Shown piece by piece: positions 50,674-57,938 of a DNA stretch of 64,000 bases. Under the pieces are notes generated by a model, which saw only the letters and a list, made by a program, of their open reading frames with translations, was not told the origin of the DNA and did not search any database. Numbering within the stretch: position 1 is the first letter of the stretch; every line of letters starts with the position of its first letter. The translations under genes were made by a program, and so were the position numbers. This DNA is from JACVRW01 sp963751105 (GTDB taxonomy: Bacteria > Actinomycetota > Thermoleophilia > Solirubrobacterales > Thermoleophilaceae). The DNA is taken from NCBI GenBank assembly GCA_963751105.1, contig CAVVTG010000002.1, positions 1,364,001-1,428,000 on the forward strand. Direction: 5' to 3'.

Positions 50674-51410
50674 CCGCTCTCCATCCGGCTGCCGCGGCCG
50701 GCTTCGCGCAAGGTGCGCGCGCCTACGAGCGCGGCCGCCCGGGATATCCCAAGGAGGCGCTGACCTGGCTGACCGGCCGGCTGGCGCTCGGACCGGGACG
50801 GATCGTTCTCGACCTGGCGGCGGGGACCGGCGTGCTCACGCGGGAGCTGCTCAACACGGGAGCCGAGATCATCGCGGTGGAGCCCGTGGCCGAGATGCGA
50901 TCGGCGCTGCCGGCGCGGGCGCGGATCCTGGACGGAGCCGCCGAGGCGATTCCCCTCGCGGACGGGACGGTCGACGTCGTGACCGTCGCCCAGGCCTTCC
51001 ACTGGTTCGATGGGCCGCGCGCGCTGCGGGAGATCCATCGCGTGCTCCGGCCGGGCGGCGCGCTAGCGCTCGTCTGGAACCGCTGGCTGAAGGACGATCC
51101 GGTGAACCGCGCGGCCGAGGCCCTGATCGCGCCTCACCGTCGCGACACCCCCAGCTACCACTCGAACGAATGGCGCGCGGCCTTCTCTAGCTGCGCCGGC
51201 CTGTTCGGGGCGCTCGAGGAGCGCCGCTTCGCCAACCGTCAGACCCTCGACGGCCAAGGCATGGCGGACCGCGTCGGCTCGATCAGCTTCATCGCCTCGC
51301 TGCCCCCGGCTCAGCGAGAGGAGGTTGTCGGCGCCGCCCGCGGGCTGGTCGGGGAAGACCCCGTGACGGTGAGCTACCGGACCGAGGTGCAGGCCTCCTT
51401 CCGCCGCTGA
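50670..51410 (+). CDS. Class I SAM-dependent methyltransferase
   Basis: 246 residues. Seen: an N-terminal AGFAQGARAYERGRPGYP typical of Methyltransf_11 proteins, motif I VLDLAAGTGVLTRELL, IIAVEPVAEM, motif II/III region AEAIPLADGTVDVVTVAQAF and HWFDGPRALREIHRVLRPGG. The C-terminal half is helical (FFxxLP-type). GTG 50670 overlaps the acetyltransferase stop. Substrate not evident. Confidence 0.85.
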   Translation: MTALHPAAAAGFAQGARAYERGRPGYPKEALTWLTGRLALGPGRIVLDLAAGTGVLTRELLNTGAEIIAVEPVAEMRSALPARARILDGAAEAIPLADGTVDVVTVAQAFHWFDGPRALREIHRVLRPGGALALVWNRWLKDDPVNRAAEALIAPHRRDTPSYHSNEWRAAFSSCAGLFGALEERRFANRQTLDGQGMADRVGSISFIASLPPAQREEVVGAARGLVGEDPVTVSYRTEVQASFRR

Positions 51411-51424
51411 CCGGCGCCGGGCGG

Positions 51425-51919
51425 TCAGGCCGGGCGCAGCTCGATCACCGGGATCTGGCGATGCGCCGCGCGCCGGCGGTACTGGGCCCAGCCGGGATAG
51501 ATCTCCGTGCCGAGCGCGTACCAGCGCTCACGCTCGTTGCCGCTGAGCTCCTGAGCCTCCACCTCTCGCCGTTCCCCTCCGAACTCGATGGTGGCGCGGG
51601 GGTGAGCGCGCAGGTTGTGGTACCAGGACGGATTGTGGTGCTGACCGAAGTTGGAGGCGATCACGATGAGCCGCTCGCCCTCCGGCACGCCCACCAGGGG
51701 CAGGGTGCGTGGCCGGCCGCTGCGGGCGCCGGTGGTGGTCAACAGCACCACCGGCAGTCCGCTGATCCAGGACGTGAACGTGGCCCGGCCCCGGGTGGCC
51801 CCGTACACCAGGCGATCGATGTGGCGCAGGGTCCGGGCGTAGAACCACGACATCGGAGCCAGGCCGGCGGACCAGCGGATCAGCCGCTGAATCGGGTTGG
51901 CCTGTTCGTACCGGTACAC
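51425..51919 (-). CDS. Deazaflavin (F420)-dependent nitroreductase-family protein
   Basis: 164 residues, Ddn-like split-barrel. Seen: LPVVLLTTTGARSGRPRTLP (the TTxGRKSGxxR-like F420-binding loop), LIVIASNFGQHHNPSWYHNL (the NPxWYHNL block) and a C-terminal AHRQIPVIELRP. The family uses F420H2 to reduce quinones or nitro compounds and is typical of actinobacteria. An N-terminal amphipathic stretch (LIRWSAGLAPMSWFYARTLR) could associate with membranes. Convergent with the methyltransferase, divergent from recA. Confidence 0.88.
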   Translation of the reverse strand: MYRYEQANPIQRLIRWSAGLAPMSWFYARTLRHIDRLVYGATRGRATFTSWISGLPVVLLTTTGARSGRPRTLPLVGVPEGERLIVIASNFGQHHNPSWYHNLRAHPRATIEFGGERREVEAQELSGNERERWYALGTEIYPGWAQYRRRAAHRQIPVIELRPA

Positions 51920-51981
51920 GTCAGCTCCTCGCTCGGCTTCTTCTACCAGACCGCCGTCGCGGCCACGGCATTCCCGGGGGC

Positions 51982-51993
51982 GAACATCTGTCC
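51982..51993 (+). promoter_or_regulatory. Candidate SOS (LexA) box of recA
   Basis: GAAC, 4 bp, GTCC differs by one base from the Gram-positive LexA consensus GAAC-N4-GTTC. It is preceded by C and lies 49 bases upstream of the recA ATG, overlapping the -35 position for a TAGCTT -10 (52005-52010). A GAGGAG ribosome-binding site (52029-52034) follows. Confidence 0.65.
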
Positions 51994-52041
51994 GGGCGCG
52001 CTCTTAGCTTGTGACCCTCAAGAGCTTCGAGGAGAAACAGC

Positions 52042-53154
52042 ATGGACAAGGAGCAGCAGAAGGCCGCCCAGGCGCGCGAGTCGGCGCTCAAGGGTGCCCT
52101 AACCCAGATCGAGCGCCAGTTCGGCCAGGGCTCGATCATGAAGATGGGAGACGACGCCTACCAGGTAAAGGTGGCGGCCATACCCACCGGAGCGCTGTCG
52201 CTCGACCTGGCGCTGGGCGTGGGCGGTGTCCCGCGCGGGCGGATCGTCGAGGTGTTCGGGCCGGAGTCCTCCGGTAAGACCACGCTGCTCTACCACGTGC
52301 TGGCCAACGCCCAGAAGCTGGGCGGCATCTGCGCCTTCATCGACGCCGAGCACGCCATGGACCCGGTCTACGCCAAGCGGATCGGCGTCGACGTGGACGA
52401 GCTGCTCGTCTCCCAGCCCGATCACGGCGAGCAGGCGCTCGAGATCGCCGATCTGCTGATCCGGTCGGGAGCGGTGGACATCGTCGCGATCGACTCGGTG
52501 GCCGCGCTCACGCCCAAGGCCGAGCTCGAGGGCCAGATGGGCGACCAGACGGTAGGCCTCCAGGCGCGCATGATGTCCCAGGCGATGCGCAAGCTGGCCG
52601 GAAACCTCAACCGGGCCAACACGCTCTGCATCTTCACCAACCAGATCCGCGAGAAGGTTGGTGTGATGTTCGGCTCCCCGGAGACGCAGCCCGGCGGCCG
52701 CGCGCTCAAGTTCTATTCCTCCCAGCGGCTCGACATCCGCCGCATCGAGACGCTCAAGGAGGGCACCGAGGCCATCGGCAACCGCGTCCGCGTCAAGGTG
52801 GTCAAGAACAAGGTCGCGGCGCCGTTTCGCCAGGCCGAGTTCGACATCGAGTACGGCCAGGGCATCAGCTCCGAGGGCTGCATCCTCGATCTGGGGATCG
52901 AGCATGGAATCGTCCAGAAGTCGGGCTCGTTCTTCTCCTACGGGGAGGAGCGCCTGGGGCAGGGCCGCAACAACGTGAAGGGCTACCTGCGCGAGAACCC
53001 TCAGGTGGCACTCGAGATCGAGGGCAAGATCTACGCGGCCCTCGGAGTCGAGCCCGCCGGCGCGCCGCTGGCGGCGGTGGAGCCGGAGACGGCCGACGCC
53101 CCTGGGGAAGAGGAAGCGCCCCCGCCAGGCGGCGAGGAACGAGAGGCGGCCTAG
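52042..53154 (+). CDS. recA: Recombinase RecA
   Basis: 370 residues. Seen: ALTQIERQFGQGSIMKMGDD, Walker A GPESSGKTTLLYHVLANAQK, AFIDAEHAMDPVYAKRIGVD, VDIVAIDSVAALTPKAELEG, QMGDQTVGLQARMMSQAMRK (L1), FTNQIREKVGVMFGSPETQP (L2) and GGRALKFYSSQRLDIRRIE. The C-terminal tail is acidic. No intein. The ATG has a good ribosome-binding site, and a near-consensus SOS box lies upstream. recX follows 22 bp later. Confidence 0.98.
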   Translation: MDKEQQKAAQARESALKGALTQIERQFGQGSIMKMGDDAYQVKVAAIPTGALSLDLALGVGGVPRGRIVEVFGPESSGKTTLLYHVLANAQKLGGICAFIDAEHAMDPVYAKRIGVDVDELLVSQPDHGEQALEIADLLIRSGAVDIVAIDSVAALTPKAELEGQMGDQTVGLQARMMSQAMRKLAGNLNRANTLCIFTNQIREKVGVMFGSPETQPGGRALKFYSSQRLDIRRIETLKEGTEAIGNRVRVKVVKNKVAAPFRQAEFDIEYGQGISSEGCILDLGIEHGIVQKSGSFFSYGEERLGQGRNNVKGYLRENPQVALEIEGKIYAALGVEPAGAPLAAVEPETADAPGEEEAPPPGGEEREAA

Positions 53155-53176
53155 TTCCGCATTCGGCGGCTTCGGC

Positions 53177-53686
53177 ATGGACGAGTTCGAGCTTGAGGCC
53201 ACGGTTCCCCCGGCGGGGCGCTCCGAGACCGAGCGAGCTGTCGATCTCGCCTACAAGGCGGTCGGGCGCCGGGAGCGCACGGTGGCCGAGTTGCGTACGT
53301 GCCTGGAGCGCAAGCGGGTCGATCCGGTCGCGATCGACTTCGCCGTCGAGGAGCTGACCGGGAGCGGCTTTCTCGATGACGCCCGCTACGCCTGCCAGTT
53401 CGCCGAGGACAAGCGCGAGCTCGAGCAGTGGGGCAGCGACCGGATCACGAGGGATCTGCAGCGGCGAGGCGTCCCGCCCGAGCTCATCGAGGCCGCGCTG
53501 TGCGACCGCGACCGGCAGGCCGAGCTCGGTACGGCCATGACGCTGCTCAAGCGCCGGTTTCGCGATCCGCCTCGCGACGACCGCGAGCGAGACCGGGCGT
53601 GGCGTCTGCTCGTGCGGCGCGGGTACTCGCCGGAGATCGCCTACGACGCCGTGCGGGCGCTCGAGCGCGGCTCCGAGGCGGCGTGA
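53177..53686 (+). CDS. recX: Regulatory protein RecX
   Basis: 169 residues. Modulates RecA filaments. Seen: three helical repeats starting AVDLAYKAVGRRERTVAELR, RVDPVAIDFAVEELTGSGFLDDARYA (L-x-x-x-G-F-[IL]-D-D), the ITRDLQRRGVPPELIEAAL repeat and the C-terminal AWRLLVRRGYSPEIAYDAV. Normal length and directly behind recA. Confidence 0.93.
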   Translation: MDEFELEATVPPAGRSETERAVDLAYKAVGRRERTVAELRTCLERKRVDPVAIDFAVEELTGSGFLDDARYACQFAEDKRELEQWGSDRITRDLQRRGVPPELIEAALCDRDRQAELGTAMTLLKRRFRDPPRDDRERDRAWRLLVRRGYSPEIAYDAVRALERGSEAA

Positions 53687-54014
53687 CCGGCCGTCGGCGG
53701 GCGCAGCGGGTGGCGTGCTGCGGTGGTTGCGGCCCCCCGCCCGGAGGGTTACCCTCATGTGAACGCGGCCGGCACGGCCGCCGTGAGACAAAAGACGAGC
53801 AAATCGCCTGACTTTCCCTTGACCGTATCTCCGAACACACGCAACCGAGCTCTCGAAGGGGGCATTCGAGAGGGGCCTTGAACGGCAGTCGGCACCTTCC
53901 GTTCGGGACGGTGCCCGCCCGGCGACGTCTGATGTCTTGCGGCGAATGAGCCGCACCGCTCACCCCATTTGAGGCTGAGACCGGCGCCTGCGCCGGAACG
54001 AGAGGACATCGGAA
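53687..54014 (+). other. 328-bp region: promoter plus structured leader of rny
   Basis: No gene is found. It contains a clear promoter (53727-53755) and, after the predicted start at about 53762, a leader of roughly 253 nt with at least four stable hairpins: GCGGCC/GGCCGC (53765-53781), CTCTCGAA/TTCGAGAG (53850-53872), GGCACC/GGTGCC (53891-53915) and CCGGCG/CGCCGG (53981-53996). The last sits directly before the AGAGGA ribosome-binding site. I could not match it to a known riboswitch class by eye. Confidence 0.55.
53727..53755 (+). promoter_or_regulatory. Promoter upstream of the rny leader
   Basis: TTGCGG (53727-53732), exactly 17 bp, TACCCT (53750-53755). Predicted transcription start near 53762. 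Confidence 0.6.
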
Positions 54015-55502
54015 ATGGTGGAGATCCTTCTGGCGGGGCTGGTCGCGGCAGCGGTCGCGGTGGCGGTGGTGATGCTCGTGCAGCGGCCACGCGTGGTGCA
54101 GGAAGGCGGAGGCGCGGTGGTCGCGCCGGACGGCGTGGCGGCGCCGGAGCCCACGGGGCAGGGGCGCCGGGACGGCCTCGAGGAGGAGCTGGTGGCCCGG
54201 CGCACCGAGATCGCCCGGCAGGAGGAGCGTCTGCACGCCAGGGAGAGCTCGCTCGAGGCGCTGAGTCAGAAGCTCGCCGAGCGCGAGCGCTCGCTGGAGG
54301 ACCGCGGCCGCAACCTCGATCACGCCCGTGAGGAGCTCAAGCAGTCCAAGAGCAAGCAGGTGCGTGAGCTCGAGCGCGTCGCCGGGCTCAGCGCAGGCCA
54401 GGCAAAGCAGATCCTCATGCACGAGCTCGAAGATGAGCTGCGCCACGAGAGCGCTCGTCTCATCCGCCAGGTCGAGGAGGAGACCCGCCACGACGCCGAT
54501 CGTCGCGCCCGGAGCATCCTCGCCGCCGTCATGCAGCGGGTGGCCTCCAGTCACGCCGTGGAGACGACGGTGTCCGTGGTCGAGCTCAAGTCCGACGAGC
54601 TCAAGGGCCGGATTATCGGCCGCGAAGGCCGCAACATCCGTGCGCTCGAAACCCTGACGGGGATCGACTTCATCATCGACGACACCCCCGGGGCGGTCCT
54701 GCTCTCGGGCTTTGACGGAGTGCGGCGCGAGATCGCGCGGCTGACCCTCGAGCGACTGCTCCAGGACGGCCGCATCCATCCGGCGCGGATCGAGGAGTCG
54801 TACCTCCAATCCCGGTCGGACATCGACCAACACGTGGTCGAGGTGGGCGAGCAGGCCGTGTTCGAGGCCAACGTCGGGTCGATCCATCCGGAGCTGGTCA
54901 AGCTGCTCGGCCGGCTGCGCTTTCGCACCAGCTACGGGCAGAACGTGCTGCACCATTCGATCGAGTGCGCCCGGCTGGCCGCGATGCTCGCCGAGGAGCT
55001 CGGCGCGGATCCGCGCGTGGCGGCCCGGGCTGCGCTGTTGCACGACATCGGCAAGTCGGTCTCCCACGAGACCGAGGGACCCCACGCTCTCGTCGGGGGA
55101 GAGCTGGCCCGCCGCTACAAGGAGTCCGAGGCGGTGGCCCACGCCATGGAGGCGCACCACAACGAGGTGGAGCTCCAGACCGTGGAGGCCGTGATCGTCC
55201 AGGTGGTCGACGCGCTGTCGGGAGCCCGGCCGGGGGCCCGCGGAGAGTCGCTCGAGCAGTACGTCAAGCGCCTGCACGAGCTTGAGGCGATCGCCACCCG
55301 CCACGAGGGCGTCGACAAGGTCTACGCCATGCACGCCGGCCGCGAGATCCGGGTGATCGTGCAGCCGCAGGCGATCGACGACGACGCGGCCGCTCTGCTC
55401 TCCCATCAGATCGCCCGCGACGTGGAGAAGGAGCTCGAATACCCCGGGCAGATCAAGGTGACCGTGATCCGCGAGAGCCGGGCCACCGACTACGCGAAGT
55501 AG
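54015..55502 (+). CDS. rny: Ribonuclease Y
   Basis: 495 residues. Membrane-anchored endoribonuclease that initiates mRNA decay. N-terminal membrane helix (residues 4-22, ILLAGLVAAAVAVAVVMLVQ), coiled coil (55-190, Glu/Arg/Leu-rich), KH domain (KGRIIGREGRNIRALETLTG), then HD domain with LHHSIECARLAAMLAEELG, ARAALLHDIGKSVSHETEG and the C-terminal RESRATDYAK end. Full length. ATG 54015 follows a long structured leader. Confidence 0.96.
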   Translation: MVEILLAGLVAAAVAVAVVMLVQRPRVVQEGGGAVVAPDGVAAPEPTGQGRRDGLEEELVARRTEIARQEERLHARESSLEALSQKLAERERSLEDRGRNLDHAREELKQSKSKQVRELERVAGLSAGQAKQILMHELEDELRHESARLIRQVEEETRHDADRRARSILAAVMQRVASSHAVETTVSVVELKSDELKGRIIGREGRNIRALETLTGIDFIIDDTPGAVLLSGFDGVRREIARLTLERLLQDGRIHPARIEESYLQSRSDIDQHVVEVGEQAVFEANVGSIHPELVKLLGRLRFRTSYGQNVLHHSIECARLAAMLAEELGADPRVAARAALLHDIGKSVSHETEGPHALVGGELARRYKESEAVAHAMEAHHNEVELQTVEAVIVQVVDALSGARPGARGESLEQYVKRLHELEAIATRHEGVDKVYAMHAGREIRVIVQPQAIDDDAAALLSHQIARDVEKELEYPGQIKVTVIRESRATDYAK

Positions 55503-55554
55503 TCATCCTCGGCGCGTCACCGTAACGCCGGAGCCGAGGCGCCGACGGAGTGAG

Positions 55555-56088
55555 ATGAGGCTGTTCTACGTGTGGCGAGGGCTGGACGAGTGGCGGGCCG
55601 AGTCGTGCACGGTCGAGCTGGACGACGAGGGGTTGAGGGCCCGAGGAGTGCAGATCGGCCGCGAGCACCGGCTTCAGTACGAGCTGACTACCGACGCGGG
55701 CCTGATCACCCGTCGGCTGGTGGCGCGGGCCGAAAGCCTCGACGGTGAGCGCGCACTCGATCTCGTGCGCGAGCCCGACGGCACATGGTCGGGCGATGGC
55801 CGGCCGCTGTCACACGTCCACGGGGCGCTGGACTGCGACCTCGCCCTCTCGCCGCTCACCAACTTCATGCCGGCGAGCCGGCTCGGGCAAGAGGCGGCCG
55901 ACCACGTGATGGCCTGGGTCTCGGTTCCCGAGCTGGAGGTGCTGCGCTCCGAGCAACGCTACGAGCCCGTGTCGGACGGCGTCGTCCGCTACGTCGGGCT
56001 CGATCACGACTTCACCGCCGAGCTGGAGCTGGACGAGCACGGGTTCGTCGTCCGCTATCCCGGGCTGGCTGAGCGCGCCTCCGCCTAG
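55555..56088 (+). CDS. Putative glycolipid-binding domain protein
   Basis: 177 residues matching the putative glycolipid-binding family (PA1994-like): RLFYVWRGLDEWRAESCTVE at the start, ARGVQIGREHRLQYELTTDA, LDCDLALSPLTNFMPASRLG (the D-x-x-x-SPxTNxxP block) and a late RYVGLDHDFTAELELDEHGF with VVRYPGL. Predicted beta-barrel; ligand not shown here. Cytoplasmic, single gene after rny. Confidence 0.82.
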   Translation: MRLFYVWRGLDEWRAESCTVELDDEGLRARGVQIGREHRLQYELTTDAGLITRRLVARAESLDGERALDLVREPDGTWSGDGRPLSHVHGALDCDLALSPLTNFMPASRLGQEAADHVMAWVSVPELEVLRSEQRYEPVSDGVVRYVGLDHDFTAELELDEHGFVVRYPGLAERASA

Positions 56089-56246
56089 TGACCTGAGTCG
56101 GAAGTTCGGCTTCAGCTTCCCGAGTGGCTGGGCGAGGCTGGCGACGCACACGGGATGAGTCGATGCGCAGCATCGGCGATTCCCGGGGGTGGCGCCAGGC
56201 GCGTCCAGACGCCGGGAAGGTGCGCACGAAATAACGACTCAGGGCA

Positions 56247-56591
56247 CTAGAGGCGCTCCAGCAGCCGTCGCGGTGCGGTCATGCGGTACGCGTCGACGAT
56301 GAGGCGCTCGACCTCGTCCCAGTCGGTCCGTTCGGTGTCGAGGTAGAGCCCGATCCATCCCCGCTTGCCCAGATAGGCCGGAATGAAGAAGCGCTCGGGA
56401 TTCTCCGCCGTCAGCTCGCTGTTGCGACCGGGCGGTGCCTTGCAGTTGAGGGCCACCCGGCCGTCGCCGTGGTGGTCGTCGAGAAACCAGGCAAAGCGCT
56501 TGCCGCGCACCGAGAAGCCTACGTGCTGACCGGCCTCGGCCTCGACCTCCGGCAGCCCGGTGCAGAGTGTCGTGACCCGGGCCCTCACCAT
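56247..56591 (-). CDS. MmcQ/YjbR-like protein
   Basis: 114 residues, DUF419 type. Seen: ARVTTLCTGLPEVEAEAGQH, VGFSVRGKRFAWFLDDHHGD, LNCKAPPGRNSELTAENPER, YLGKRGWIGLYLDTERTDWD and LIVDAYRMTAPRRLLERL, the normal CyaY-like family pattern. DNA-binding or metabolic roles have been proposed but are unknown. ATG 56591, leaderless by its TAGCCT -10. The preceding 158 bp (56089-56246) hold nothing recognisable. Confidence 0.82.
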   Translation of the reverse strand: MVRARVTTLCTGLPEVEAEAGQHVGFSVRGKRFAWFLDDHHGDGRVALNCKAPPGRNSELTAENPERFFIPAYLGKRGWIGLYLDTERTDWDEVERLIVDAYRMTAPRRLLERL

Positions 56592-56616
56592 CGCGCCCAG
56601 GCTATCCTCGACCGGC
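56592..56616. promoter_or_regulatory. Overlapping divergent -10 boxes (mmcQ-like gene / miaB)
   Basis: In 25 bp, AGGCTATCCT (56599-56608) contains TATCCT for miaB on the plus strand (56603-56608) and TAGCCT for the mmcQ-like gene on the minus strand (56604-56599). The TA at 56603-56604 is shared. Each box places transcription within about 2 bases of its own start codon. Confidence 0.65.
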
Positions 56617-57936
56617 GTGAAGCGGTATCACCTCACCACCTTCGGGTGCCAGATGAACGAGCACGACTCGGAGCGCATGAAGGGCATGCTCGACTCGCTG
56701 GGCTACACCGAGGTCGACCACCGCGAAGGGGCCGACCTGATCCTCTTCAACACCTGCTCCATTCGCGAGAAGGCCGACAACCGGCTCGTGGGCCACCTGG
56801 GCGAGGCCAAGCGCCTCAAGAAGGAGGACCCGGAGCGCGTGATCGGCATCGGCGGCTGCTGGTCACAGTCGATGAAGGAGGGGGTGTTCGAGCAGTTCCC
56901 GTTCGTCGACGTGGCCTTCGGCCCGGGGCAGGTGCACAAGCTCGCGGAGTTCCTCACCAGCGACAGCCTCACCGCCCAGGGTTTCTTCGAGTTCGAGGGC
57001 TTCACCGGCCATCTGCCGATGAAGAGGGAGCGCGAGTTCCAGGCCTGGGTCCAGATCAGCGTGGGCTGCAACTGCGCGTGCTCCTACTGCATCGTTCCGT
57101 CGACCCGCGGCCGCGAGGTCTCGCGGCCGGCGGCCGAACTGGTGGCCGAGGTCGAACGGGTGGCCTCGGAGGGGGTCAAGGAGATCACGCTGCTGGGCCA
57201 GAACGTCTGCTCCTACGGGCGCGATCTTCCGAGGGGGGCGAAGACCAGCTTCGCCGAGCTTCTCTCCCTGATAGACGCCGTCGACGGAGTGGAGCGCATC
57301 AGGTATACGAGCCCTCATCCCAAGGACATTCGCGAGGACGTGATCCTCGCCCACGCGGAGCTGCCCTCGGTCTGCTCGCACATCCACCTTCCCCTGCAGT
57401 CGGGCTCGAGCCGGGTGCTGAAGGCGATGCGGCGCACCTACGGCCGGGAGCGCTACCTCGAGCGCGTGGCCATGATCCGCGAGCTCGTGCCGGATTGCTC
57501 GCTCACCACGGACATCATCGTCGGCTTTCCCGGCGAGACCGAGGACGACTTTCGCGAGACCCTCGAGGTGGTGGACGAGGTCCGCTACGACTCGGCGTTC
57601 ACGTTCATCTACTCGCCCCGGCGCGACACCGAGGCGGCAAGCCTCGACGGGCAGATCCCGCACGACGTGGCCAGTGAGCGGATGGGACGGCTGGTCGACC
57701 TGGTGCAGCATCACGCCGCCGCCCGGGCTCAGCGTTTCGTCGGGCGCACGCTGCCGGTGCTGGTGGAAGGTCCGTCGCGCACCGATCCGGCGAAGCTGCG
57801 CGGGCGCACCGAGCACAACAAGACGGTCAACTTCACCGGCGTGGCCCCGCCGGGGGAGACCACCGACGTGGAGATCGACTCGGCCACCAGCACGACGCTG
57901 GCCGGCCACGAGCGGCTGCTCGCGCGCCTGGGCTGA
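56617..57936 (+). CDS. miaB: tRNA-2-methylthio-N6-dimethylallyladenosine synthase
   Basis: 439 residues. Radical-SAM methylthiotransferase acting on A37 after MiaA. N-terminal UPF0004 domain with cluster cysteines in HLTTFGCQMNEHDSERMKG, LFNTCSIREKADN and IGIGGCWSQ. Radical SAM cluster in ISVGCNCACSYCIVPSTRG (C-x3-C-x2-C). Also LLGQNVCSYG and HIHLPLQSGSSRVLKAMRR, and a C-terminal TRAM domain (LRGRTEHNKTVNF). GTG 56617 is leaderless. miaA lies 4.7 kb downstream, beyond the minus-strand trio. Confidence 0.96.
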   Translation: MKRYHLTTFGCQMNEHDSERMKGMLDSLGYTEVDHREGADLILFNTCSIREKADNRLVGHLGEAKRLKKEDPERVIGIGGCWSQSMKEGVFEQFPFVDVAFGPGQVHKLAEFLTSDSLTAQGFFEFEGFTGHLPMKREREFQAWVQISVGCNCACSYCIVPSTRGREVSRPAAELVAEVERVASEGVKEITLLGQNVCSYGRDLPRGAKTSFAELLSLIDAVDGVERIRYTSPHPKDIREDVILAHAELPSVCSHIHLPLQSGSSRVLKAMRRTYGRERYLERVAMIRELVPDCSLTTDIIVGFPGETEDDFRETLEVVDEVRYDSAFTFIYSPRRDTEAASLDGQIPHDVASERMGRLVDLVQHHAAARAQRFVGRTLPVLVEGPSRTDPAKLRGRTEHNKTVNFTGVAPPGETTDVEIDSATSTTLAGHERLLARLG

Positions 57937-57938
57937 CG

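Noticed and set aside
57937..57938. Terminator between the convergent miaB and coiled-coil genes
   Set aside because: The two stop codons are only two bases apart, and no inverted repeat with a T-run was found in the adjoining coding ends.
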